From Chromohalobacter marismortui (GTDB lineage Bacteria > Pseudomonadota > Gammaproteobacteria > Pseudomonadales > Halomonadaceae): a stretch of 64,000 bases of DNA. Below the pieces are notes generated by a model. The model worked only from the letters and a program-made list of their open reading frames with translations. It had not been told where the DNA came from and did no database searches. This document shows, piece after piece, positions 29,514-38,068 of the stretch (within the stretch, counting starts at the first letter, position 1; each line of letters begins with the position of its first letter). The stretch covers positions 62,001 through 126,000 of the forward strand of contig NZ_SOBR01000001.1 in assembly GCF_004364315.1 (NCBI RefSeq), read 5' to 3'. Made by a program: the position numbers and the translations under genes.

Positions 29514-30476
29514 TCAGCTTTCGCTCGTCAGCGGGGCGCCTGGGGGTGGGGTATCGCGGCCTCGGTGCGGTGGACGCCGGCGACACGCTAGCCAAGCGCC
29601 CGGCAGGCTCGAGGTCAACACGATCGCGCCATACACCAGCGAGATCGCCACGCCTTGGGCGGGATCGAGTCCGGCGCCCATCCACACCAGCGCCGCGGCG
29701 CTTTCGCGCAGTCCCCACCCGGCGACGGACAGCGGAATCGCCATGACCATCAGGACCGGTGGGATCAGGGGTAACAGGGTGTCCAGGGCGATATCCGCCT
29801 CGATGGCTCGGGCGGCGATGGCATAGACGGTGATGTAACTAGCCACCACCCCCAGGGAACTCAGGCATTGCCAGAACCACATGCGAGAGGCCACCAGGGC
29901 GGCGCCGAGATCGTCCAGCGTGTTACGCAGCCAGGCCGGCGGGCGGCGATGACACCAGATCCCGAGTCCGCCCAGCAGGAGGATGCCCGCCGTCAGTGCA
30001 GTGGGTGCATTGACCAGATGGACCAGGCCATCGAATACGCTGTCGCGCAGGGCCGGCGAGGCCAGTAACGCCGCGATGGCAATCATTGCCAGCATCAGTT
30101 GGCCGGAGAGGCGTTCGATGATGACGGCGCGCCATGCCCGTGGCCGGTCGCTGCTCGACCGGGCATGGCGCCAGGCGCGCGAGGCGTCGCCCATCACCCC
30201 ACCCGGCAGTACCTGATTGAGAAAGGTAGCCGCGTAGTATTCCGCCACGGCGCGCCGCAACGGTAGGACTAGGCCCATGCGCTGGGCGGTCAGCCGCCAG
30301 CGCCAGGCGGAGAGCACCACTTGAGGCACGCTGAGGGCCAATGCCAGCAACAGCCAGCCCGGTGCGGGGGCGACGATAGCGTCCCGCAACGCCCGTGCGT
30401 CGAGGTGCCAGGCAAGCCCCCCGATCAGTACCAGGCTGACGCCCAGGCGCAGCAGCATGACGTTAGCGCGGGTCAT
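29514..30476 (-). CDS. UPF0104 / lysylphosphatidylglycerol-synthase-TM-like membrane protein
   Basis: 320 aa from ATG 30476, overlapping the methyltransferase gene by 14 bp. Six to eight hydrophobic segments are visible. The conserved ATFLNQVLPGGVMGDASRAWRH and RLSGQ fit the transmembrane domain found in MprF and in UPF0104/YbhN proteins, and AIPLSVAGWGLRES near the end is also typical. Such domains flip lipids or act in lipid-linked pathways at the inner membrane. There is no aminoacyl transferase domain, so lysinylation is excluded. Last gene of the minus-strand run beginning at 33815. Confidence 0.8.
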   Translation of the reverse strand: MTRANVMLLRLGVSLVLIGGLAWHLDARALRDAIVAPAPGWLLLALALSVPQVVLSAWRWRLTAQRMGLVLPLRRAVAEYYAATFLNQVLPGGVMGDASRAWRHARSSSDRPRAWRAVIIERLSGQLMLAMIAIAALLASPALRDSVFDGLVHLVNAPTALTAGILLLGGLGIWCHRRPPAWLRNTLDDLGAALVASRMWFWQCLSSLGVVASYITVYAIAARAIEADIALDTLLPLIPPVLMVMAIPLSVAGWGLRESAAALVWMGAGLDPAQGVAISLVYGAIVLTSSLPGAWLACRRRPPHRGRDTPPPGAPLTSES

Positions 30477-31329
30477 GGTCCGGCTCCGGTGCGGCGAACA
30501 CGTCGCGGTGCCCGACGTACAGATCGACGTGGCCCTGGTCCAGCGCTTTGCGACGACGGTGCCACCAACGGTCGATGCGCCGGCGTGCTTGCGGCGCTTG
30601 TTCGCGCGCGGCGCCGGCCCAGCCATCGATAAGGCTCAGCGCCAGGGGACGCTGAGCCGGCGTCAGGCGCCAGGGGCTTTCAGCATCGCTGAGGTGAAAT
30701 CCCCTGACGGTGAAGGCATCGATCAATGCCTGGGGGGCCGTGGTGCCCAACGCGGGGCCGAAGCCCTTGTCGCGGCGCTGATGCGCGGCAAGGATCTCGA
30801 AGAGCCAGACATCTTCGGCATCATTGACCACTACATCATCGGCCTGGAAACGAATGTTGCCGTCCACGCTGAGCGTGATCAGTGCCGCGGCGCGGTGAGC
30901 CGTGCAGGCGTCGGCCAGGGTCTCGACCCAGGCGGCGCTGACCAGGTCGCACAGTGCCGAGGCAGTGACGAGATCGATATCGGCCAACCATGAGCTCTCG
31001 AGCGCATGCAGGTCGTGTTGATACGTGGTCACCTGGATGGGCATGCTCGTGGGATCGCGCAAGGGCTGACAGCGTCCTACGGCATGGCTGAGCAAAGCAT
31101 CGTCATGATCGACCAGGTGCCAGTGCTGGAGACCGGGCAAGCGTGGTGCGAGATAACGGACATTGGCGCCGCTACCGCAGCCGAGATCGAGTAGTTGCCA
31201 GGGGGCACGATCTCCGCCCGGGGCAAGCCAGTCAATGGCGGCTTGCAAGGGCGCCGTGGCGCGGGCGTCGTGGTCGGCCTGCTCGCGTCGCGTCAGCCAG
31301 GCGTCGCTGAACGAACCGGCGGCGTTCAT
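30463..31329 (-). CDS. Class I SAM-dependent methyltransferase
   Basis: 288 aa from ATG 31329, which overlaps the glycosyltransferase stop (ATGA); a longer Arg-rich upstream extension in the same frame is not credible as protein. Motif I LLDLGCGSGANVRYL lies near residue 45, followed by HLVDHDD as the acidic loop. DLVTASALCDLVSAAW forms motif II. The C-terminal ~40 residues are Arg-rich. Substrate unknown; context suggests methylation of the cluster product. Methyltransferases acting on GTP-cyclohydrolase-derived rings are known, for example in toxoflavin biosynthesis. Confidence 0.85.
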   Translation of the reverse strand: MNAAGSFSDAWLTRREQADHDARATAPLQAAIDWLAPGGDRAPWQLLDLGCGSGANVRYLAPRLPGLQHWHLVDHDDALLSHAVGRCQPLRDPTSMPIQVTTYQHDLHALESSWLADIDLVTASALCDLVSAAWVETLADACTAHRAAALITLSVDGNIRFQADDVVVNDAEDVWLFEILAAHQRRDKGFGPALGTTAPQALIDAFTVRGFHLSDAESPWRLTPAQRPLALSLIDGWAGAAREQAPQARRRIDRWWHRRRKALDQGHVDLYVGHRDVFAAPEPDHDPR

Positions 31330-32375
31330 GCGGCACCTCGCTGCAAGGCGGCGGCGAAGGCCGCGCCGACCTGCGACCAGTCGCGCAGCGAGGCGCGTGC
31401 GCGCTCGGCGCCGTCGCGCCATCTGCGACGTTCATGCGAGTCATCGAGCATCTCGCGCAGGGCAGCGGCGAGTGCAGCGGCATCGCCGGGGGGCACCTTG
31501 AGGCCGGCATCATCGGGCAGGGTATGGGCGAGCGCGCCGCCGTTGGTAGTGACCACGGGCAGGGCATGCGCCAGGGCCTCGCTGACGACCATGCCATAGC
31601 CTTCGTAATGCGAGGGCAGTACGAAGATGTCGCTGTCGTGGTAGGCCTCGTCCAAGGCATCGGCGGGTCGCTCGCCGAGCAAGTGGATACGTGCTTCGAG
31701 CCCGTGGGCGGCGATACGTGACTGGACGTGCGATACATGCGCCGGTGCACGCTCCAGGCCGCCGATGCAGTCGCATGTCCAGGGCAGATCGGTCAGCGTG
31801 GCCAGCGCCTCGACGAGCACATCATGCCCCTTGCGCGGCGTGACCGTGGCCACGCACAGCAGGCGTGGCACCTCAGCGTTGCCACGTGCCGGTGAGGCGC
31901 GCATCACGCCGGGTTCGACCACCTGCAAGCGCTCCGCAGTTACCTGGAAATCCGCCAAACGCCGAGCGGTGAAGGGGCTGGTGACGATGACGTCGCGTAC
32001 CGCCGACAGCGCCCGGGTTTCGCTGATCGTGAAGCGCTGGCGTTCGGCATCGCCGAGGCCGGTTTCATCGGCGAGCGGATGGTGAACCAGGGCAGTGAGC
32101 GTCAATCGCTGGGCATGGGCTTCCAGCACGTCGGGCAAGCCGCCCATCGCGAGTCCGTCGAGGATGACATGAGCACCCGCGGGCTGCGCCGCCAAGGCGT
32201 TTTCAAGTGCCTGTCTCGCCGTCATGTCGGGTTCGGGAAAACGTCCCTCGAGACCGATGACCTCCACGGGCCAACCGTGTTCGCGGAGGGCCGAGACGAC
32301 GCGCGCATCGTAGACATAGCCACCGGTCAATTGCGCGGGATCACCGGCGACGATCAGGGTGACCGGATGACTCAT
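31326..32375 (-). CDS. GT4-family glycosyltransferase
   Basis: 349 aa, GT-B fold. N-terminal [19 protein letters not shown] is the acceptor-side glycine loop. In the C-terminal half [16 protein letters not shown] and [23 protein letters not shown] show the EX7E nucleotide-sugar site typical of GT4. Donor and acceptor cannot be read from sequence. GT-B pteridine glucosyltransferases such as cyanobacterial PgtA/BGluT are known, so a pterin acceptor is conceivable given the PTPS-like gene directly upstream. Overlaps its neighbours by 4 bp on both sides. Confidence 0.87.
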   Translation of the reverse strand: MSHPVTLIVAGDPAQLTGGYVYDARVVSALREHGWPVEVIGLEGRFPEPDMTARQALENALAAQPAGAHVILDGLAMGGLPDVLEAHAQRLTLTALVHHPLADETGLGDAERQRFTISETRALSAVRDVIVTSPFTARRLADFQVTAERLQVVEPGVMRASPARGNAEVPRLLCVATVTPRKGHDVLVEALATLTDLPWTCDCIGGLERAPAHVSHVQSRIAAHGLEARIHLLGERPADALDEAYHDSDIFVLPSHYEGYGMVVSEALAHALPVVTTNGGALAHTLPDDAGLKVPPGDAAALAAALREMLDDSHERRRWRDGAERARASLRDWSQVGAAFAAALQRGAA

Positions 32376-32770
32376 AGCGCACCTTCGTACTTCGCCCAGG
32401 CGATATGCGACTCATGCAGCGTGACGTCGAGCGCCGTCAGGCCATGCCCCGTCTCGCCGAGCTCGCCTTGGCGGATCGCGTGGGCGAGCCGCTCGAAAAC
32501 CACCTTGGCCATGAACTCGGTGGTGGTGTTACGCCCCTGGAATTCGGGCACGTCGTCGAGGTTGTTGAAATTGAGTTCGCTCAGAACGCGGGACAGTGTC
32601 TGGCTGGCCAGGCCGATATCGACGATGAGGTCGTCGTGATCGAGTTCAGGGCGCTTGAAGGCGACATCGACCACATAGGTAGCGCCGTGCAAGCGCTGTG
32701 CAGGGCCGAAGATCTCGCCATTGAAGCTATGCGCGATCATGAAATGGTCTCTAACCGTCAGACTGAACAT
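32372..32770 (-). CDS. 6-pyruvoyl-tetrahydropterin synthase / QueD homologue with altered active site
   Basis: 132 aa from the ATG at 32770. Fold-level matches to QueD are clear: FMIAHSF near residue 10, RLHGATY near 26-32, [25 protein letters not shown] and [11 protein letters not shown]. By hand alignment to E. coli QueD, His16 and His31 are kept (His14, His28) and Glu110 is kept. His33, a zinc ligand, is Ala30, the catalytic Cys27 is Ala, and the Asp70-His71 pair is Asn-Phe. Normal CPH4 or PTP synthase activity is therefore doubtful. It is co-transcribed with the glycosyltransferase (ATGA overlap). Confidence 0.85.
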   Translation of the reverse strand: MFSLTVRDHFMIAHSFNGEIFGPAQRLHGATYVVDVAFKRPELDHDDLIVDIGLASQTLSRVLSELNFNNLDDVPEFQGRNTTTEFMAKVVFERLAHAIRQGELGETGHGLTALDVTLHESHIAWAKYEGAL

Positions 32771-32837
32771 CCGTGTGACTCCTTTTGCGTGTGACATGTT
32801 ATGCGTGTGGCATGGGCGCCGCCGGGTGACGGCAGCG

Positions 32838-33815
32838 TCACGAATAGCGTATGCGATGACAGAGTGCCGGGCGATCCGTGTCGCTCAGTCGTGCCAGGAC
32901 GGTGGGTAGATCAAGGAAGTCGCTTTCGCCGTCGATCAAGGCGTCGAGCCGCGCGTCGCGCAGTAGCGTCAGGGCCAGTTGTAGACGCTGCGCATGGCTG
33001 CGTCGCGCGCGTCTTGCCGGCGAGACACCGCCGACCTGGCTGGCACGCAGCGTCAGCCGCCGCGAGTGAAAGGCCTCGCCGAGAGGCAATGTGACCTCGT
33101 CGCGTCCGAACCAGCTCAGTTCGATGATCTCCGCTTCGTAGCCGGCCAGTGCCAAGGCGTTTCGCAAACCGTGAGGGTTGCCGCTGGCATTGATCACGAT
33201 GTCCTGTTCGTCCTCGGCATCGTGCGGGTGCCGAAAGGGCAAGCCTAGTGCGGCGGCGAGTTCGGCTTTTCGGGTATCGAGGTCGAGCAACTGCACGCGC
33301 ACGCCGGCCGTTTGTTGGCATAACCAGGCGACCAGACTGCCGACGACGCCGGCACCGACGACGCTGATCCGATCGCCGACGCGTGGTGCGGCGTCCCACA
33401 AAGCGTTGACGGCGGTTTCCATGTTGGCTGCGAGGACCGCGCGTGCGGCGGGGAGGTTGTCGGGGAGCGGGACCACGGCCTCGATGGGGACGGTGTAGCG
33501 TGTCTGATGCGGGTAGAGGCAGAAGACCTCGCGGCCGCACCAATCGTCCGGTCCCTCCTCGACCACGCCGACATTGGCATAGCCATATTTGACCGGCCCG
33601 GGAAAGTCTCCTTCCTGAAAAGGGGCGCGCATACGGGTGTATTCGCTGTCCGGAATCTTGCCTTGGAATACCAGGCTTTCGGTGCCGCGGCTGATGGCGC
33701 TGTAGCGCGTCCTGATCAACAGTTCATGCGCATGGCGACGGGGCAAGGCTTGCGTTCTTATCTCGCCTCGCCCCGGTGCCTGTATCCAAAAAGCCTGTGA
33801 GTTCGCTGCGTGCAT
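32838..33815 (-). CDS. Medium-chain dehydrogenase (MDR), zinc-ligand-poor, BchC-like
   Basis: 325 aa. The N-terminal catalytic domain contains [18 protein letters not shown] and [19 protein letters not shown]; the Rossmann motif [15 protein letters not shown] follows near residue 149 and [12 protein letters not shown] near 171. The usual catalytic Cys and the four structural Cys of zinc MDRs are absent. The SRGTE segment recalls BchC-type enzymes (bacteriochlorophyllide hydroxyethyl dehydrogenase). It should oxidise or reduce a side-chain alcohol with NAD(P). AAGGAGGTG precedes the ATG. First gene of the minus-strand operon and nearest to the putative LitR site. Confidence 0.83.
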   Translation of the reverse strand: MHAANSQAFWIQAPGRGEIRTQALPRRHAHELLIRTRYSAISRGTESLVFQGKIPDSEYTRMRAPFQEGDFPGPVKYGYANVGVVEEGPDDWCGREVFCLYPHQTRYTVPIEAVVPLPDNLPAARAVLAANMETAVNALWDAAPRVGDRISVVGAGVVGSLVAWLCQQTAGVRVQLLDLDTRKAELAAALGLPFRHPHDAEDEQDIVINASGNPHGLRNALALAGYEAEIIELSWFGRDEVTLPLGEAFHSRRLTLRASQVGGVSPARRARRSHAQRLQLALTLLRDARLDALIDGESDFLDLPTVLARLSDTDRPALCHRIRYS

Positions 33816-33861
33816 GGCACACCTCCTTGCGTATCTTGAGTATCGTCCATGACATCGTTCA

Positions 33862-33896
33862 TGTACAGGTATTGTACATATAATTGTTTGTGTATC
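33862..33896. promoter_or_regulatory. TGTACA repeats; putative LitR/MerR-type operator over a -10 box
   Basis: In an AT-rich divergent promoter region, TGTACA occurs at 33862-33867 and 33873-33878. The second copy is followed by 12 bases and TGTATC (33891-33896). A perfect plus-strand TATAAT lies inside the spacer (33879-33884), and TACAAT on the minus strand is a -10 candidate for the dehydrogenase operon. The arrangement TGTACA-N12-TGTA(C/T)A is what I recall as the class II LitR (PplR1) operator of Pseudomonas putida. No litR gene lies in this window. Confidence 0.55.
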
Positions 33897-33995
33897 ATTT
33901 TATTACAAATATCGCGTGCTATCAGCGCAGTGAAAAGCGCACCGTTCATTGATCCTCTGCCATAGTTAAATGCAGACGTTTGGGAGAATAAGGTC

Positions 33996-34748
33996 ATGCG
34001 TGACACACCACGCGATGTCACCCCTCGCAGAGCAACGTGGGTACATGGGTTGCCGGCGGTACTCGAACTGCTGCTGGGTTTGTGTCTGACCGGATTGCTG
34101 GTTGAAACCCTGCAGTGGCACCTGGCGGCACCGCGAGGGCTTGGCTGGTCGGTGGGGGGTGTCTACCTGGGCATGGCATTGATCATCCTTTGGGCATGGC
34201 CGGCGGCGCGGCGCTGGCTGGGATGGGCTAATCGCGTCACCCTGCTGCGTGCCGTGTTGATCGCACTGCTGGCCGGCAGCATGGCGTTCCCGGCATTCAT
34301 GGAGCGGCACGTTTTCGAGATGACATGGGTCGCATTATTGGCGCTGTGCCTGGACGGCATCGATGGTTGGGTGGCGCGTCACACGCATTCCGCTAGCGAC
34401 TTCGGTGCGCGTTTCGATATGGAGCTGGACGCATTTTTCATTATGGTGCTGTGCTGCGCGCTCATCGTGCTCGACAAGCTCGGCGGATGGGTGCTGGTGG
34501 TGGGCGCCCTGCGTTACACCTTCGTGGCGGCGGGGCATGCATGGCCATGGTTGCGGCGAGAGTTGCCCTCGAGTCTGCGCCGCAAGGCGGTCTGCGTATG
34601 GCAGGTCGTCAGTCTGCTGGTGGCACTGCTGCCCTGGGTGCCGTCTTTCTGGGCGGCGCTTTGTGTCGGCGTGGCGCTGGCGTTGCTGATCTATTCCTTC
34701 GCGCGCGACGTCGTCTGGTTGTATCGTCATCGTCGCATGCGTGTCTGA
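33996..34748 (+). CDS. CDP-alcohol phosphatidyltransferase family membrane protein
   Basis: 250 aa with about six hydrophobic segments. The CDP-alcohol phosphotransferase signature DG-X2-AR-X8-G-X3-D-X3-D is complete, beginning at DGWVAR (about residue 124) and ending at the Asp of DMELD. Such enzymes transfer a phosphatidyl or other CDP-linked group to an alcohol in the inner membrane. The alcohol here is not recognisable. It is divergent from the pteridine-type operon and shares its promoter region. A lipid step in the same pathway is possible, together with the UPF0104-type protein. GGGAG lies upstream of the ATG. Confidence 0.87.
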   Translation: MRDTPRDVTPRRATWVHGLPAVLELLLGLCLTGLLVETLQWHLAAPRGLGWSVGGVYLGMALIILWAWPAARRWLGWANRVTLLRAVLIALLAGSMAFPAFMERHVFEMTWVALLALCLDGIDGWVARHTHSASDFGARFDMELDAFFIMVLCCALIVLDKLGGWVLVVGALRYTFVAAGHAWPWLRRELPSSLRRKAVCVWQVVSLLVALLPWVPSFWAALCVGVALALLIYSFARDVVWLYRHRRMRV

Positions 34749-34779
34749 AGCCTCTTGGCGTCGTCGCCCAGCGACCCGC

Positions 34780-35592
34780 TCAGTGAGGCTCTTCCAGGTG
34801 GCTCAAGTGGTTGATGAACTGCGTGAAGATTTCTGCCTGGGTAGAGGTATTCAGCCGCGCATGGATGTTCTTGCGATGCACCTTGACCGTGCCGACGCTG
34901 ATTTTCAGGTGGTCGGCAATCGCCTGGGACGAAAAGCCGCGCAGTATGAGCTCGGTGATTTCCCGCTCACGCTGCGTCAGCACGCCACTGGCAAAGGTAC
35001 GCAGAGCACGCTTCATGGGGCCATCGGAGCGGCCATATTGCAGGAACTCATCGGACTGGGTCTGCCAGAACTGGCGCATGAGTGCGCTGATGATTGGATG
35101 AAATTCTTGTAGGGTATTGAGCTCGGTGCGCGAAATGCTTTCCAGCGAGGCTTTTCGTCCGAGCGTGATGGCGCAGGTCACTTCGTCATCGAGGCCAATC
35201 AACAGGTTGATTTCATCCACCAGGCCGAAGTTCTGGTAGCAGGTCTGATAGTACTCGGTGCTTTTGAAGGAATCCGGCATGATGTCGGCCAGTCGCACGA
35301 TGCCGGGGGAGGCAGTGTCCTTGATGGCGTGGAAAAGCGGGTCGAGTACATAGGCATGATTGATGTACTGACGCAAGGTATCGCTCTGCTCCGCCGGATC
35401 GGAAGGATGGACGAGAATCGGCCGCAGCGATTTCTTGTAGGTCAGTAGCAGAATCGTGTCGAAGCAACACAGGGTCGACAGGAAAGTCTCCAACATCACC
35501 GGGAAACTGCGCAATCGCTGATGCTCGATGAGCACGGCCAGGTTTTTCTGCCAACTCTCATTGGTCTGTATCTGATTGACGCGATCTCTCAT
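34780..35592 (-). CDS. LuxR-family transcriptional regulator (paralogue 1)
   Basis: 270 aa. The C-terminal LuxR/NarL-type helix-turn-helix spans about residues 205-260: LTQREREITELILRGFSSQAIADHL then VGTVKVHRKNIHARL. The N-terminal ~190 residues form a sensor domain (FDTILLLTYKK, LDPLFHAIKD, YYQTCYQNFGLVDEINLLI) that is clearly similar to that of the second LuxR gene at 45144-45971. No receiver phosphorylation site is visible. It is divergent from the first glutamine-synthetase-like gene, suggesting control of putrescine catabolism by a polyamine-related signal; the ligand is inferred. Confidence 0.85.
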   Translation of the reverse strand: MRDRVNQIQTNESWQKNLAVLIEHQRLRSFPVMLETFLSTLCCFDTILLLTYKKSLRPILVHPSDPAEQSDTLRQYINHAYVLDPLFHAIKDTASPGIVRLADIMPDSFKSTEYYQTCYQNFGLVDEINLLIGLDDEVTCAITLGRKASLESISRTELNTLQEFHPIISALMRQFWQTQSDEFLQYGRSDGPMKRALRTFASGVLTQREREITELILRGFSSQAIADHLKISVGTVKVHRKNIHARLNTSTQAEIFTQFINHLSHLEEPH

Positions 35593-35818
35593 CGCTTGTC
35601 CTTGCTTCTTGTATGCGGCCGAAAGGGCGCTATCAGGGATTCCCCAAGGCTAAGCCAGATGCTGGGCCGGTACCAGTCCGTCTTGCTTCGGGTGCCAATG
35701 CGGTGCGTACTCGTCCCTCTTCTCAGTGCTCGGATACCCCCGGAGTGATAGATACACCACTCTCTGGATGGGATACCTTGAGGTTCTGGTTTTCGAAAAG
35801 CATTCAAGAGTCATGCGT

Positions 35819-37168
35819 ATGACGACGGATAACAAACAGGATAAGAACCGCGAGCTGGATCTCTTCATCACGGACTTGAACGGGAATTTACGCGGCAAGC
35901 GCCTGCCCGCCAGCGGTTTGGGCAAGGTCCTCAAGGAAGGCCTCAAGCTGCCACGTTCGGTGATGGGCTTTGATTTCTGGGGCGCCGATGTGCTCGACAA
36001 TGGCCTGGTGTTCGAAACCGGTGATAGTGATGGCGTGTGCATGCCCATCACGAATGAGCCGATCTCGGTGCCCTGGTCGACGGCGCCTCGTGATCAGATG
36101 CTGGCGATGATGTTCAATCCCGATGGCACGCCCTTCGAGGCCGATCCACGCCAGGTTCTCAAGCGCATGGTGGATCGCTTTGCCGAAAAAGGGCTGACGC
36201 CGGTGATGGCCACCGAGCTCGAGTTCTATCTGATGGATGCCGAATCGGAAAGGACGCAGCGGCCGGTGCCACCGTCACTGGTGGATGGCAAAGGACGTCG
36301 TCTCGCCAATGCGGAAGGGTATTCCGTGGAGGAAATGGATGGCTTCGAGGCGTTGTTTACCGATATCCGTGCGGCTTGCCAGGCACAGGGGATCGGTGCG
36401 GATACCATTATTGCCGAGATGGGCCCGGGGCAGTTCGAGGTCAATCTCGACCATGTGGCCGATCCGCTGAATGCGGGCGATCAGGCGATCCTTTTCAAAC
36501 GCCTCATACGCGGTGTTTCCCGTGACCATGGCTATTCGGCGACCTTCATGGCCAAGCCTTATGTTGAAGAAAGCGGCAACGGCTTTCACACGCATTTCAG
36601 CCTGCTCGACCGCGACGGTCACAATGTGTTCGATGACGGCACCGAGCAGGGCAGTGATCTGCTGCGCCACGCCATCGCCGGGATGATGCAGCTGATGCCG
36701 GAGAGCATGCTGGTGTTCGCGCCGCATCTGAATTCCTATCGTCGCTTCATGCCGGGCGCGCATGCCCCGACGCATGCCAGCTGGGGCTACGAGAACCGGA
36801 CGGTGGCCTTGCGCGTGCCGGAGAGCCCCCACCTGGCGCGCCGTATCGAACACCGGGTGGCGGGGGCCGATGCCAACCCATATCTGGTATTGGCATCCCT
36901 TCTCGCCGGTGCGCTGCATGGCATGGAAAACGCACTCGAGCCGGAGGCGCCGGTGGAAGGTGATGCCTACGCCGAAGAAAGCCCCCGCTATCCACTGCCT
37001 TGCGAGTGGCAGGATGCGATCGCTCGCTTCGAGCAGAGCGAGACGCTGAGGGAATACCTGGGCGAAGAATTCGTGCGTGTCTACGCGCACGCCAAGCGCC
37101 AGGAGCGCCGCCGGCTGAACGAGCGCATCTCCGATGTTGAATATGAGGCCTATCTGGGATTGCTCTGA
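35819..37168 (+). CDS. puuA: Glutamine-synthetase-like gamma-glutamylpolyamine synthetase (PuuA family, copy 1)
   Basis: 449 aa from ATG 35819, which has AAGAG eight bases upstream; an ATG six bases earlier is less well placed. GS catalytic motifs: ATELEFYLMD, EMGPGQFEVNL, GNGFHTHFSLLD, NSYRRFMPGAHAP and the Arg/Glu of NRTVALRVP and RIEHRVAGADANPYL. It would ligate glutamate to putrescine or a related amine with ATP, the first step of the Puu/Pau pathway. It is followed 52 bp downstream by a GATase gene and is divergent from LuxR paralogue 1. It differs from the copy at 45983, so the two may prefer different amines. Confidence 0.87.
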   Translation: MTTDNKQDKNRELDLFITDLNGNLRGKRLPASGLGKVLKEGLKLPRSVMGFDFWGADVLDNGLVFETGDSDGVCMPITNEPISVPWSTAPRDQMLAMMFNPDGTPFEADPRQVLKRMVDRFAEKGLTPVMATELEFYLMDAESERTQRPVPPSLVDGKGRRLANAEGYSVEEMDGFEALFTDIRAACQAQGIGADTIIAEMGPGQFEVNLDHVADPLNAGDQAILFKRLIRGVSRDHGYSATFMAKPYVEESGNGFHTHFSLLDRDGHNVFDDGTEQGSDLLRHAIAGMMQLMPESMLVFAPHLNSYRRFMPGAHAPTHASWGYENRTVALRVPESPHLARRIEHRVAGADANPYLVLASLLAGALHGMENALEPEAPVEGDAYAEESPRYPLPCEWQDAIARFEQSETLREYLGEEFVRVYAHAKRQERRRLNERISDVEYEAYLGLL

Positions 37169-37220
37169 TCCCGGCCAGGCCTGAAAAATTCACGGCGCGG
37201 CCGTGAGCGAGGAATCCGTC

Positions 37221-37952
37221 ATGACACTGAAGATCGGCATACTGGCCACCGGCACGACGCCGGACAATCTGATCGACCAGTATGGTTCCTACGCCGACAT
37301 GTTCGTTCGTCTGTTCGAACAGGCCGGCTATGGCTTTACCTTCACGACCTACGATGTGCGCGACGACGCCTTTCCCGAGTCAGCCGATGTCTGTGATGCC
37401 TGGATCATCACCGGCTCGAAGTTCAGCGTCTGCGACAAGTCGCCATGGATGGCACGGTTGAAAGACCTGATTCTCGACATCTATGACACCGGCGGCCCGA
37501 TCGTGGGCATTTGCTTCGGCCACCAGATCGTGGCGGAAGCCTTCGGCGCCGACGTCGATCGGTATCCGCAAGGCTGGGGCGTGGGGCTGCATACCTACCG
37601 ACTGGAGAAAAGCGTCGCGGAGCTGAGCGCCCTGGATGGCCGATTCACGCTGAATGCCGTGCATCAGGATCAGGTGCTGAGCAAACCGGAGCAGGCTGAC
37701 GTCATTGCCTCTTCGTCGTTCTGTCCGTTTGCGGCCCTCCAGTACGACGATCGCATCCTGACTCTGCAGGCGCATCCAGAGTTCGACGTGGCGTTCGAAA
37801 CGCGGCTGCTTCAGTCACGTCGTGACGCCCCGATTCCGTCGACGGCGACCGATCCGGCGCTGGTCGCGCTCGACGAGGCGTCGGCGCAGACGGACTCGTT
37901 GCAAATCGCCCACTGGATGGCCGAGTTCCTGCAGCAGGGTCGACGTCGTTGA
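37221..37952 (+). CDS. Type 1 glutamine amidotransferase
   Basis: 243 aa from ATG 37221 with GAGGA upstream; an in-frame GTG at 37203 is less likely. The class I triad is visible: Cys in VGICFGHQIVAEAFG (about residue 96) and His-Glu in LQAHPEFD (about 180). The ICFGHQ form is that of GuaA-like or YfeJ-type GATases, not the ICRGxQ form of PuuD. Placed directly after a PuuA-type ligase, it may do the PuuD job of releasing glutamate from gamma-glutamyl-GABA, or act on another gamma-glutamyl amine. No dedicated PuuD homologue is seen elsewhere in the island. Confidence 0.82.
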   Translation: MTLKIGILATGTTPDNLIDQYGSYADMFVRLFEQAGYGFTFTTYDVRDDAFPESADVCDAWIITGSKFSVCDKSPWMARLKDLILDIYDTGGPIVGICFGHQIVAEAFGADVDRYPQGWGVGLHTYRLEKSVAELSALDGRFTLNAVHQDQVLSKPEQADVIASSSFCPFAALQYDDRILTLQAHPEFDVAFETRLLQSRRDAPIPSTATDPALVALDEASAQTDSLQIAHWMAEFLQQGRRR

Positions 37953-38068
37953 ACGTGCCCACACGTTGTCTGAACGCCCGGCTTGCCCATGCAGCGCTTG
38001 ACGCGACCATCCGGGATCGAGCGGGCCATGTCGCGATAGCCCGATGATCCCGAAGGCCCATGCAACGC

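Noticed and set aside
29514-30476. Full lysylphosphatidylglycerol synthase (MprF)
   Set aside because: Only the membrane domain is present; there is no C-terminal aminoacyl transferase domain in this or the next gene.
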